From Nevskia sp. (GTDB taxonomy: Bacteria > Pseudomonadota > Gammaproteobacteria > Nevskiales > Nevskiaceae): DNA of 64,000 bases. Each line of letters opens with the position of its first letter. Position 1 is the first letter of the stretch. A program made the position numbers and the translations under genes. This document shows positions 14,991 to 23,671 of the stretch, piece by piece. The notes under the pieces were generated by a model. The model ran no database searches. It saw only the letters and a program-made list of their open reading frames with translations, and was not told the DNA's origin. The stretch is taken from contig JARLJS010000095.1 of the NCBI GenBank assembly GCA_031291075.1, forward strand, positions 1 to 64,000, in the 5' to 3' direction.

Positions 14991-17257
14991 GCCGGGCGTC
15001 TTTGCACCCGCAGGAGCGGCCGGGCCAGCAACAGCAGGCCCAGCACCAGTAGCACACTCCAGTCGAAGCTGCCGGAGGCGCATAGGCCGCCGTTGCTGCC
15101 ACTGCCGTTGCCGCTGCCGACGTTGCAGGCGGGACCGCTGCTGCCCGATGGCGTGCCGCCGGAACTGCCGCCACCGCTGCTACCACCGCCGCCGCCGCCA
15201 CTGCTGCCCGGCGGGTCGCCGGTCCCGTTGGGGGTGGTGCCCGTGAGCTGGGCCACCGCGGCGTCGGCCTGGATCAGTCCGAAGCCGCTGTCGAAATTGA
15301 CGCCGCCGCGCATGGTGGCAGCGGTGTTCTGCAGCGTCGAATAGATCTGGGCCGGCGTCACCGTCGAGTCGAGCTGCAGCAGCAGCGCCGCCACGCCGGC
15401 CGCGTGCGGAGCCGCGGCGGAGGTGCCGAAGAAGTTGGGATAGGCCGGGACGTTCTGGCACGGACCGATCGAGGACGACGGCAGGGAGCTGAACTGGCCG
15501 AAGAAGGTGGTATTGCCGCCGTCCGGCGCCACGAAGTCCGGCTTCTGCCGCGTCACCGGCACAGCCAGGCGTGTGCCGTTCGTATCGAACAGGATGGGAT
15601 CGCCGCCGGCGGACGAGAACGATTCCAGCGTCGCCGGCGAGGTGCCGCAGCGCGGGGTGACCTGGAAGAAGGCGGCGCCCACCGCCGCCGCGCCGGCCGC
15701 TCCCGGGTGGCCCTGAAGGGTCGGGCTGTTGGTCTGGAACCTGCTGATGGTAGTGCCCAGCCCGTCGTCCTGGACGATGATCTTGATCAGGTTCGGCGCG
15801 CTGCCCGACACCAGGCCTACCACCAGTCCGAGGCCTTGCGCGGCGGTCGGGCCGGAGGCGTCCGCCGGGTTGCCGACCGTCAGGAGCACCAACGGATCGC
15901 CGCCCACCGCGTTGGCGCCGCTGCACGCCTGCAGCACGCCGCTGGCGTCGGTATAGCAGAAGTCGAGGGCGCTGGCGGCTCCCGGACTGCCCGCTGCGCC
16001 GGTGACGAATGGCTGATCCCACTCGAGGATGAAGGTGATGCTCTGGCCGGGCGAGAGGGCGGGCACCGACAGCGGCAGCACCGTGCTCTGGCTGCTGCCG
16101 CTGACGTCGAAGTTCAGCAGCTTTTCGCCGGCGTTGGCGCCCTTGCCGGCGATCACCGGGAACGAAGGCGCCAGGTTCTCGTAGGAATTGCGCCCGTCGT
16201 TGCCGGCGGAGGAGAAATAGGCCACGCCGGCAGCTTCCACCTGGTTGATCGCCTGCGCCAGCAGGCCATCCTGGAACACCGGCTCGTCGGAGTAGCCGAC
16301 GTCGTCGACGATGACCTTGGCGCCGGCCCCGGCCAGGGCCACGATGCCGTTGGCGAAGTCCGCCTCGGTGTTGGCCGCGGTGTGGAACGCCAGGCTGACA
16401 CCAGGGGCGACGTCGTACACGGTCTGCAGCAGGCCGCGCCCTTCGTCGGTCAGCAGCGGCCCCTGCTGGCCGCCGCTGCCGAGGCAGGGGCCTTCTTCCA
16501 GCACCTTCACGCCGGGCGGCAGGGGTGGCAGGTCGCCGGTGGATGCATCGGTCGTGGAAGTAGTGGTGATGCCGTTGGCCGCGTACTGCTTGGCAGGGAT
16601 GCCATGCTGCTGGTAGATCGTGTAGCAGTCGAAGCTATCGGACAACACGCCCACGGTCACGCCGCCGCCGTTCGGGGTCGGGCTGGACAGATTGGTGGAG
16701 GTGCGCACGATGTCGGCGCGCACCGCGTAGTCGCCCTGCGAGGTCACCGCGCCGACGCGCGTGTGCGGACGGGCCGCGTGCATTCCGTGCAGCTCGGCCA
16801 GGGCGGCCGCGTTGCCCACCTGGTCGAGCGGCAGCCAGCCGCCGACGTCGTTGGAGAACACCGAGGGCTCCTGCAGTCCCAGCCCTACCAGCGCCTGCCG
16901 CAAGGCCTGCGGATCGCCCTTGGTCACGGCATCCACCGCAATTTGCGGCACCGCCAGGGGCGGGTTAAGACGCAGCCGCAGGGAGGGGTCGAGGCCGGAC
17001 AGCTGGTTCAGTGCGCCGGCAGGCGGGGCCTGCTGCAACCGCTGCCAGGCTTCGATCAGGCCGCCGTCGAGCTTGGCCAGACCGGTCTGCGTGCGCGCCT
17101 GCGCCGGCAGCGATGATACGCCGAACGCTCGCAGGGGCACGCCGGCGGTGGCCGTCCCTGCCGACGTCTGCAGCGCGGCACCTGCCGGCAACGCCACGGC
17201 TGCCAGGGTCAGCGCGAAGGACGATACAAACCGTGCACAGCTCCTGTTCTCAGGCAA
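14987..17257 (-). CDS. Secreted subtilase-like protein (S8) with Glu at the usual His position and a C-terminal anchor
   Basis: Large exported serine-peptidase-like protein. A TTG start at 17257 is chosen because GGGAG lies 7 bases upstream and the product then begins with a signal peptide (MPENRSCARFVSSFALTLAAVALPAGA). The track start at 17455 adds 66 basic residues. The nucleophile motif GTSAAAPHAAGVAALL (about S613) and the oxyanion AGNDG are normal. The Asp lies in GVLSDSFD (about D207). The usual HGTxVA segment is replaced by DEGRGLLQTVYDVAPG, placing Glu where His is expected. A Gly/Ser linker leads to FDWSVLLVLGLLLLARPLLR and basic residues, the layout of a CTERM-type sorting signal. 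Activity is uncertain. Confidence 0.85.
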   Translation of the reverse strand: MPENRSCARFVSSFALTLAAVALPAGAALQTSAGTATAGVPLRAFGVSSLPAQARTQTGLAKLDGGLIEAWQRLQQAPPAGALNQLSGLDPSLRLRLNPPLAVPQIAVDAVTKGDPQALRQALVGLGLQEPSVFSNDVGGWLPLDQVGNAAALAELHGMHAARPHTRVGAVTSQGDYAVRADIVRTSTNLSSPTPNGGGVTVGVLSDSFDCYTIYQQHGIPAKQYAANGITTTSTTDASTGDLPPLPPGVKVLEEGPCLGSGGQQGPLLTDEGRGLLQTVYDVAPGVSLAFHTAANTEADFANGIVALAGAGAKVIVDDVGYSDEPVFQDGLLAQAINQVEAAGVAYFSSAGNDGRNSYENLAPSFPVIAGKGANAGEKLLNFDVSGSSQSTVLPLSVPALSPGQSITFILEWDQPFVTGAAGSPGAASALDFCYTDASGVLQACSGANAVGGDPLVLLTVGNPADASGPTAAQGLGLVVGLVSGSAPNLIKIIVQDDGLGTTISRFQTNSPTLQGHPGAAGAAAVGAAFFQVTPRCGTSPATLESFSSAGGDPILFDTNGTRLAVPVTRQKPDFVAPDGGNTTFFGQFSSLPSSSIGPCQNVPAYPNFFGTSAAAPHAAGVAALLLQLDSTVTPAQIYSTLQNTAATMRGGVNFDSGFGLIQADAAVAQLTGTTPNGTGDPPGSSGGGGGGSSGGGSSGGTPSGSSGPACNVGSGNGSGSNGGLCASGSFDWSVLLVLGLLLLARPLLRVQRRPA

Positions 17258-17468
17258 GGCTATTCTCCCGTCCAGTTTCCAATTGTCGCCGCTCCCCTGT
17301 CGCGGCCCGCGCCCGCCACGCCGCCCGCCCCGGATCGGCGGCGCGCCGGGGCGAAATTGCACCGGTGGTGTCTGTTTTCGCGCCCCGCGCGTTACGTTAC
17401 GCCATCCCCGCAGCGGAAACCATGACGCCGGTCCCGTTGTCGCTACCGCTCGCATCCTGCGGGCGGAC

Positions 17469-18827
17469 TTACTCCGCTTTCGGCGCCGCCACCGAATACA
17501 GCGGCCATTTGCTCGGCACGCCCTTGAGCTCGTGGATGCCGCAGTCCTTGAAGCGGTAGCGCGAGCCGATCAGCACATCGCGCACCGTGCGCGACACCAG
17601 CACGTCGCCGCCGCGCGCCATGCCCAGCACGCGCGCCCCGATGTGCACCGCGGTGCCGCCGACGCGGCCGTCCTCGCGCAGCTCCAGCTCGCCGATGTGC
17701 AGGCCGGCGCGGATCTTGATCTTGAGCTTCTGGTCCTTCAGCGCGGCGTGGATGGCGTGGGCGCAGTCAATCGCGTTGCCCGGCGTGTCGAACATCGACA
17801 GCGCTCCGTCGCCGGCCGAATCTACCAGGCGGCCGCCGTAATGCTCGATCCGCTCGCGCACGATGTGGTCGTGGCGGTCCAGCAGGTCGCGCCAGGCGGC
17901 ATCGCCGATCTTGGCGGCGAGGCGGGTGGAGTCGACGATGTCGGTGAACAGCACCGTGGCAAGGCGGCGCTCGGTCTGGTTGCCGCGCCGATGCCCGGTG
18001 ACGAACTCCTCCAGCAGGCCCAGCACCTCCTCGCTGTTCTCCCACACCAGGTCGCCGTCTGCTCCCGGCAGCTCCACGTAACGGGCACCGGGGATGTGCT
18101 CGGCGATGTAACGGGTCTGTGCCGCGGTGAACAGCCTGGCGTCATGCCGTCCGATCGCCAGCGCGGGCACGCGGATCGACGGCAGCACGCCGCGGGCGTC
18201 GATGCCCTGGCTTTCCTGCAGGTTCTTCACCACCTCGCGCGGCGACGCCATGGCGCGCTGGAACCTGGCGTACCAGCGCGTCAGGGTCGGGTCGTTCGCC
18301 TTGCTGGGCGCCCACAGTGCCACGAACTCCTCGCTGCCCCATTTCTCCGCGATCAGCTCCAGCAGGCGGGCAGCGGCCTTGGGCGAGTGGCCCTGGGGAT
18401 ACCCCTCCGCCTGCAGCAGGCAGGAGGTGGTGGCGCCGAATACCAGGCCGGAACAGCGCTCGGGATGGCGCTCGACGAATTTCAGGATCAGCGGCCCGGC
18501 GTCGACCACGCCCGCCAGGACCGGGGCGCGGGCGCCGGTGGCTTCCAGTACGGCGAGCAGGTCCTGGATCCAGTGCTCAACGATGGAGCCGCCGTCCTCC
18601 GGCCGGCGGTCGGAGACGCCGGAGCCGCGCCGGTCGAAGCGGATCAGGCGGCAGAACGCCGCCAGGCGGCGGGTGAAGCGCGCCAGCGACGGCTCCTCCT
18701 GTTGCATGTCGACATGGCTCCACAACCCGGAGCTGAACACGAAGTCGGGCCCGTGGCCGCTGACCTGGTAGGCCACACGGTCGTTGCCGACCTTGGTGAA
18801 GCGGGTTTCCGGCTCGTTCAAGAACAA
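17469..18827 (-). CDS. Alpha/beta-hydrolase-like domain fused to class III adenylate/guanylate cyclase
   Basis: Cytoplasmic two-domain signalling protein of 452 residues. Residues about 15-270 have an alpha/beta-hydrolase fold pattern (FDRRGSGVSDRR, PALAIGRHDARL). The nucleophile elbow reads AGVVDAG instead of GxSxG, and the final His segment reads GADGDLVW, so this half is probably a non-catalytic sensor. Residues about 286-450 form a class III cyclase with metal Asp residues in LFTDIVDST (D296) and SAGDG (D340). The Asn of the transition-state motif is replaced by His in GTAVHIGARV, while the Arg is kept. Product and activity therefore need assay. The gene lies about 210 bp upstream of the subtilase gene, same strand. 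Confidence 0.88.
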   Translation of the reverse strand: MFLNEPETRFTKVGNDRVAYQVSGHGPDFVFSSGLWSHVDMQQEEPSLARFTRRLAAFCRLIRFDRRGSGVSDRRPEDGGSIVEHWIQDLLAVLEATGARAPVLAGVVDAGPLILKFVERHPERCSGLVFGATTSCLLQAEGYPQGHSPKAAARLLELIAEKWGSEEFVALWAPSKANDPTLTRWYARFQRAMASPREVVKNLQESQGIDARGVLPSIRVPALAIGRHDARLFTAAQTRYIAEHIPGARYVELPGADGDLVWENSEEVLGLLEEFVTGHRRGNQTERRLATVLFTDIVDSTRLAAKIGDAAWRDLLDRHDHIVRERIEHYGGRLVDSAGDGALSMFDTPGNAIDCAHAIHAALKDQKLKIKIRAGLHIGELELREDGRVGGTAVHIGARVLGMARGGDVLVSRTVRDVLIGSRYRFKDCGIHELKGVPSKWPLYSVAAPKAE

Positions 18828-18947
18828 GTCGCCGTCGGTTTAGTTATGACTCTAATGCTAGCGGTTCCGGGCATCCGCTGTCCCGCTGCCGTATCATTGC
18901 GCCCCGGCGCCGGGCCCGGGTCCGGTGCAAAAAAAACCTCCCGCTTC

Positions 18948-20327
18948 ATGCCGCAGTCACCCTACAGCGCCTTTCGCGCCGAGCTTCGCACCAACCTGGG
19001 CTTGGCGCTGCCCCTGATCGCCGCGCAGCTCGCGGGGGTGGGCATGGGCACCATCGATACCGTGTTCGCCGGCCGGCTCGGTCCCCAGGCCCTGGCCGCG
19101 GTCGCCGTCGGGGTCAACTTCAATGTGATTTTCTTCGTATTTTTCATGGGCTTGTTCATGGCCTGCTCGCCCATCGTGGCGCACATGACGGGCGCCGGCC
19201 GGGCGCCCGGCGAGATCGGCGCCTTCATCGACAAGGCCCGCCGCCTGTCCTGGCTGGTCGGCTTGATCTGGGTGATCCTGGTCAACGTGACGGCCCGGCC
19301 CGCCCTGACGCGGTTGCAGCTCGCGCCGGACACCGCCGCGCTGGCGGTGGAATTCGTGCGCGCCCTCTCCGGCAGCGCTTTCGGCATGTGCCTGTGGTTC
19401 ACCCTGCGCTTCTCGGCCGAAGGCCTGGGTCGCACCGGCCCGATCTTCTACGCCGGCCTCGCCGGCCTGGCCGGCAACGCCTTGCTCGACTGGCTGCTGC
19501 TGTTCGGCCACTTCGGCATGCCGCGGCTGGGCGTGGCCGGCTGCGGCGTCGCCACCACCGTCTCCAGCCTGGCCATGGCCGGCGTGCTGGCGCTGCTGTT
19601 TCGGCGCGACGCCCACCTGCGCCCCTTCGTCAGGGCCGCCGTCCCGGCGCCGCCCGAGGGCCTGCGCGAGATGTTGCGGATCGGTTTGCCGATCGGCCTG
19701 ATCCTGCTGGCCGAGGCCGGCCTGTTCGTGCTGGCGGCGCTGCTGATGGCGCGGTTCGGCGACGCCACCGTGGCCGCCTACCAGATCGCCATCAACTTCG
19801 CCGCGCTGGTGTTCATGATCCCGCTCGGTGTCGGACTGGCCACCACGGTACGGGTGGGCCATGCCGCCGGGGCCGGGGACAGTGCCGCGGTGCGCTACCG
19901 CGGTTTTGTCGGTATGGGGCTGGGGCTCGGCAACGCCGTGTCCAATGCCGCCGTGATGAGCCTCGGCGGCGGTCTGATCGCCGCCCTCTACACTGAGGAT
20001 GCCGGCATCGCCGCCACCGCCTCCCATTTCCTGTTGCTGGCCGCCGCCTTCCAGCTGTTCGACGGCCTGCAGGTGACCGCTAACGGGGCGCTGCGCGGCA
20101 TCAAGGATACCCGGCTGCCGCTGCTCATCACCCTGGTGTCCTACTGGCTGATCGGCCTGCCGGTCGCCTGGTGGCTGGGATTCCACGCCGGCGGCACCGG
20201 CATGGGGCCGGACGGGTTGTGGTGGGGGCTCACCGCCGGCCTCGGTGCGGCCGCGGCCGGCCTGTCGCTGCGGTACGCCCGGCAGACGCGGCGCCTTAGC
20301 GCGATCCGTTCTGAGCTTATCGCTTGA
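18948..20327 (+). CDS. MATE family multidrug efflux transporter
   Basis: Inner-membrane cation-coupled drug exporter of the NorM-like MATE family. The track ORF runs far upstream (16761) through antisense sequence. The real start is taken as the ATG at 18948 (MPQSPYSAFRAELR), giving 459 residues and about 12 membrane helices. Signatures include LPLIAAQLAGVGMGTIDTVFAGRLG in helix 1 and the internal repeat IGLPIGLILLAEAGLF with FVMIPLGVG-like helices. No clear Shine-Dalgarno sequence is seen upstream. The gene diverges from the cyclase fusion and is followed by the peroxiredoxin. Confidence 0.92.
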   Translation: MPQSPYSAFRAELRTNLGLALPLIAAQLAGVGMGTIDTVFAGRLGPQALAAVAVGVNFNVIFFVFFMGLFMACSPIVAHMTGAGRAPGEIGAFIDKARRLSWLVGLIWVILVNVTARPALTRLQLAPDTAALAVEFVRALSGSAFGMCLWFTLRFSAEGLGRTGPIFYAGLAGLAGNALLDWLLLFGHFGMPRLGVAGCGVATTVSSLAMAGVLALLFRRDAHLRPFVRAAVPAPPEGLREMLRIGLPIGLILLAEAGLFVLAALLMARFGDATVAAYQIAINFAALVFMIPLGVGLATTVRVGHAAGAGDSAAVRYRGFVGMGLGLGNAVSNAAVMSLGGGLIAALYTEDAGIAATASHFLLLAAAFQLFDGLQVTANGALRGIKDTRLPLLITLVSYWLIGLPVAWWLGFHAGGTGMGPDGLWWGLTAGLGAAAAGLSLRYARQTRRLSAIRSELIA

Positions 20328-20383
20328 TTAGTTGCGCCGGCGGAGCATCATAGGGGCCCCATCAGCTCTGCGAGGAATAAGCC

Positions 20384-21016
20384 ATGGCGCTCCAGCTCGG
20401 CGACACCGCACCCGACTTCGAGGCGGACACCACCCAAGGCAGGATCAGCTTCCATCAGTGGCTCGGCGATTCCTGGGGCGTGCTGTTCTCCCACCCCAAG
20501 GACTACACCCCGGTGTGCACCACCGAACTGGGCTACACCGCCAAGCTCAAGCCCGAGTTCGACAAGCGCAACGTCAAGGTGATCGGGCTGTCGGTGGACC
20601 CGCTGGGTTCGCACGAGGGCTGGTCGCGCGACATCGCGGAAACCCAGGGCCATGCTCTCAATTTCCCGCTCATCGCCGACCCCGACCGCAAGGTGTCCAC
20701 CCTGTACGGCATGATCCATCCCAAGGCCAGCGACACCTTCACCGTGCGCTCGGTGTTCGTCATCGACCCGGCCAGGAAGATCCGCCTCACCATTACCTAC
20801 CCGGCCAGCACCGGGCGCAATTTCGACGAAGTGCTGCGCGTGATCGACTCGCTGCAGCTCACCGACAAGCACAAGGTGGCCACGCCGGTGAACTGGAAGC
20901 AGGGCGAGGATGTGATCATCGTCCCCTCGGTCAAGGACGAGGATGCCCACAAGCTGTTCCCCAAGGGCTGGAAGGCGCTCAAGCCCTATCTGCGCCTGGT
21001 GCCGCAGCCGAAGTAG
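20384..21016 (+). CDS. Peroxiredoxin, 1-Cys (Prx6-type) family
   Basis: Reduces hydrogen peroxide and organic peroxides through a peroxidatic cysteine. The motif HPKDYTPVCTTE (about C45) with a PVCTTE context is typical of the Prx6/1-Cys branch. The 210-residue length and the C-terminal dimerisation region (PVNWKQGEDVIIVPSV, FPKGWKALKPYLR) agree. AGGA is present about 9 bases before the ATG. No second resolving Cys is evident, so a thiol or other reductant from outside would be needed. It lies 56 bp behind the MATE pump. Confidence 0.94.
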   Translation: MALQLGDTAPDFEADTTQGRISFHQWLGDSWGVLFSHPKDYTPVCTTELGYTAKLKPEFDKRNVKVIGLSVDPLGSHEGWSRDIAETQGHALNFPLIADPDRKVSTLYGMIHPKASDTFTVRSVFVIDPARKIRLTITYPASTGRNFDEVLRVIDSLQLTDKHKVATPVNWKQGEDVIIVPSVKDEDAHKLFPKGWKALKPYLRLVPQPK

Positions 21017-21064
21017 ACCGCGGTCGCGCCGGTCCGACGGCGAGGGCCGGGCGGCAGTGCCTGA

Positions 21065-23512
21065 TCAGACCGCCGCCTGGAGCACCTCGTGTATCTTGGC
21101 GATCAGTTCCTCCCGGCGGTACGGTTTGGTAAGGAGGCGGTTGGCGATCATGACACTGTCGCCCGGCGCGACGAAGGCGTCGGCAAAGCCCGAGGTGAAC
21201 AGGACCTTGAGACCCGGCCTCAGATTGAGCGCCCGGCGCGCCAGCTCGACGCCGTTGAGGCCGCCGGGCATGACGATGTCGGTGAACAGCAGGTCGATCT
21301 CGTCTCGCCGCGCCAGCAGCGCGAGGGCGGCATGGCCGTCGTGCGCCAGGATCGGCACGAAACCGGCGGCGGCAAGCAGCGCCCCGACCGACTGCGCCAG
21401 GGCCTCGTTGTCTTCCACCACCAGGATGCTTTCGTGCCCCGCGGTCGGTGGTTGCGCGGCGTACGGCGTGCGCACCTGGCCGGGCCCTTCCAGCGCGGAA
21501 TGCGGCAGGTACAGCTTCACCGTGGTGCCCGCTCCGACCTCGCTATAGATGCGGATGTGGCCGCCCGACTGCTTGACGAAGCCGAACACCATGCTCAGTC
21601 CCAGCCCGGTGCCCTGGCCGACGGCCTTGGTGGTGAAGAACGGGTCGAACGCCTGGTCGACCACCTCCTGCGTCATGCCGGTACCGCTGTCCGTCACCGC
21701 CACCATCATGTAGCGGCCCGGCGACACGTCGCTGAAGCGCGCGGTGTAGCTGTCGTCCAGCACCACGTTCGCGGTTTGGATCGACAGGTGGCCGCCCTGC
21801 GGCATCGCATCGCGCGCGTTGGTGGCGAGGTTGGTCAGGGCGGTTTCGAACTGCACCGGATCGATCAGCACCGGCCAGGTCTCCGGATCGAGCTTGAGTT
21901 CGATCTCGATATGCGTGCCCAGGGTCCGCCCCAGCAGCTTTGCCATGTTGCGGACCAGGTCGTTGACTTTCAGCAGTTTCGGCTCGAGGCTTTGTTTGCG
22001 CGCGAACGCGAGCATATGGGCGATCAACTCGGCGCCCCGCAGCCCCGCTCCCATCGCCGCGTCACATAGTTCCCAGGCCCTGCCGCCCGGCTGCAGGCCT
22101 TCCTGCAGCAACTCCAGGTTGGAGATGACAATGCCCAGCAGGTTGTTGAAATCGTGCGCCACCCCGCCGGTGAGCTGGCCCATGGTTTCCAGCTTTTGGG
22201 AGTGCCGGAGCTGTTCGGCCAGCGCCTTGCGCTGGGTGATGTCGTCGATCACGAATACGAAACCGCGCGGTTCTCCCTGCGCTCCGAACAGCGGCGCCGA
22301 CGAGACGCTGACCTCCACCGGCTGCCCGTCGTGGCGGCGGTGACGTAGCTCGACCCCGCGCCTGGTCCCGCCACGGCTGGCGAGCGCGATCAGCTCACCG
22401 CGCGGGCGGCCGGCTGATCCGTCCCCTTCCATCACTTCCGCCTGACGCCGGCCGATCGCTTCCGCCGCGTAGCAGCCGTAGATCTGTTCGGCGGCTTTGT
22501 TCCACGATTCGATCACGCCGTCCGGACCGGTAGCGACGATGCCGACCGGGGAGGCTTCGAGCACGCTCGCCAGCGCTTCGTTGCTGCGTCTCAGGGCTTC
22601 GGCCGAACGCCGGCGTTCTTCCGCTATGGCGGCCTGGCGCCGGGCCTCGTTGCGCGCCTCCTCCGCCCTTTTTTCGCCGGTGATGTCGCGCGCGATCTTG
22701 ACGAAGCCGGCCAGGGCGCCGGCTTCGTCGCGGACTGTGTCGATCACGACGTGGGCGAGGAAGCGGCTGCCGTCCTTGCGTACCCGCCAGGCTTGCTTTT
22801 CGAACCGGCCCTGTGCCGTGGCTGCGGCCAGCGCCTTCGCAGGTTCGCCCGCCGCACAATCCTCGTCGGTGAAGAATACCGAATAGTGGCGTCCGACGAT
22901 TTCCTCCGCGCTGTATCCTTTGATGCGCGCCGCGCCGCTGTTCCAGGTGACGACGGTGCCTTTCGCATCCAGCATGTAGATGGCGTAGTCCGTGACGCCG
23001 CTGACCAGCATGCCCAGCTGTCGTTCGCTGTCCGCCAGGGCACGTTCGATCCGACGGCGTTCGCTGACGTCGCGGATCGCGACCAGGGTTTCGACGCCGC
23101 CGGCCTGCGCCATCGGGCTTAAGTTGATCTCGACCGGGATTTCGCGCCCGTCGCGGTGCAGCGCATGGAGTTGCGGCCCGATACCCACCGCGCGCGTGCG
23201 GGGATTGGTCAGAAAATCCCGCCGGTGCGCCAGGTGCACGTTGCGGAACCGCTCCGGCAACAATGCTTCGACCGGGGTTTTGGTCAGGCCGCCGGGCGCG
23301 TAACCGAACAACTCTTCCGCCAGCGCGTTGGCATGCACGATGCGACCGTCCGCCGCCACCAGGAGCATCGCATCGGGGGCGACCGCCATGAAATCGCGGA
23401 TAGTCTGCACAGCCTGCACCGCCTCCCGCATTGCATCCGATGCGGGACTGATAGGGGGTCCGTATCGCTTTGATGTCGCTCTGTTCGTACCATAGATCCT
23501 GACCGGATGCAT
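21065..23512 (-). CDS. Hybrid sensor histidine kinase with three PAS domains and a receiver
   Basis: Probably soluble hybrid kinase. From the ATG at 23512 it is 815 residues: PAS near 36-143, PAS near 166-276, PAS near 311-430, a HisKA box with HDFNN (H about 453), and a HATPase with NARDAM, DSGTGM and [11 protein letters not shown]-terminal receiver follows (VVEDNE, phospho-acceptor in LLFTDIVMP about D745, KP near the end). No membrane helix is seen, so the signal is likely cytosolic. The HATPase N/G boxes look intact. Starts at 23611 or 23431 are possible alternatives. A 20-bp palindrome sits just upstream of the chosen start. No partner response regulator is adjacent; ilvD diverges. Confidence 0.9.
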   Translation of the reverse strand: MHPVRIYGTNRATSKRYGPPISPASDAMREAVQAVQTIRDFMAVAPDAMLLVAADGRIVHANALAEELFGYAPGGLTKTPVEALLPERFRNVHLAHRRDFLTNPRTRAVGIGPQLHALHRDGREIPVEINLSPMAQAGGVETLVAIRDVSERRRIERALADSERQLGMLVSGVTDYAIYMLDAKGTVVTWNSGAARIKGYSAEEIVGRHYSVFFTDEDCAAGEPAKALAAATAQGRFEKQAWRVRKDGSRFLAHVVIDTVRDEAGALAGFVKIARDITGEKRAEEARNEARRQAAIAEERRRSAEALRRSNEALASVLEASPVGIVATGPDGVIESWNKAAEQIYGCYAAEAIGRRQAEVMEGDGSAGRPRGELIALASRGGTRRGVELRHRRHDGQPVEVSVSSAPLFGAQGEPRGFVFVIDDITQRKALAEQLRHSQKLETMGQLTGGVAHDFNNLLGIVISNLELLQEGLQPGGRAWELCDAAMGAGLRGAELIAHMLAFARKQSLEPKLLKVNDLVRNMAKLLGRTLGTHIEIELKLDPETWPVLIDPVQFETALTNLATNARDAMPQGGHLSIQTANVVLDDSYTARFSDVSPGRYMMVAVTDSGTGMTQEVVDQAFDPFFTTKAVGQGTGLGLSMVFGFVKQSGGHIRIYSEVGAGTTVKLYLPHSALEGPGQVRTPYAAQPPTAGHESILVVEDNEALAQSVGALLAAAGFVPILAHDGHAALALLARRDEIDLLFTDIVMPGGLNGVELARRALNLRPGLKVLFTSGFADAFVAPGDSVMIANRLLTKPYRREELIAKIHEVLQAAV

Positions 23513-23513
23513 T

Positions 23514-23533
23514 GACGTGACGTCCGTCACGTC
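23514..23533. promoter_or_regulatory. 20-bp palindrome between the histidine kinase and ilvD
   Basis: GACGTGACG and its exact complement CGTCACGTC are separated by TC. The site lies 1 base upstream of the chosen kinase ATG and about 140 bases upstream of ilvD. Its size and symmetry suit a dimeric regulator; which one is unknown. Confidence 0.45.
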
Positions 23534-23591
23534 TTTGCGCGGTTCCCGGCCGCTGCATTGCGCACCGGCCTTGTCGTCCGGCGCGGGCGGT

Positions 23592-23648
23592 TTGGCGCCG
23601 CAGGCGGTCACGCATAAGATATGGGCCCCGCGTTCACGGGGCTTCTTT
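23592..23648 (+). promoter_or_regulatory. Possible ilvD promoter and leader hairpin
   Basis: TTGGCG (23592) and TAAGAT (23615) are 17 bases apart, each matching 4 of 6 consensus bases. Just downstream, GCCCCG and CGGGGC around a 6-base loop (23625-23642) are followed by TTCTTT. This could be a weak terminator-like leader hairpin in front of ilvD. No leader peptide with branched-chain codons was found. Confidence 0.35.
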
Positions 23649-23671
23649 GATTATCTGCCAGGACACCGACC

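Noticed and set aside
16761-18947. Upstream extension of the MATE ORF
   Set aside because: The extension is antisense to the cyclase and subtilase genes and has no transporter character; MATE homology begins at 18948.
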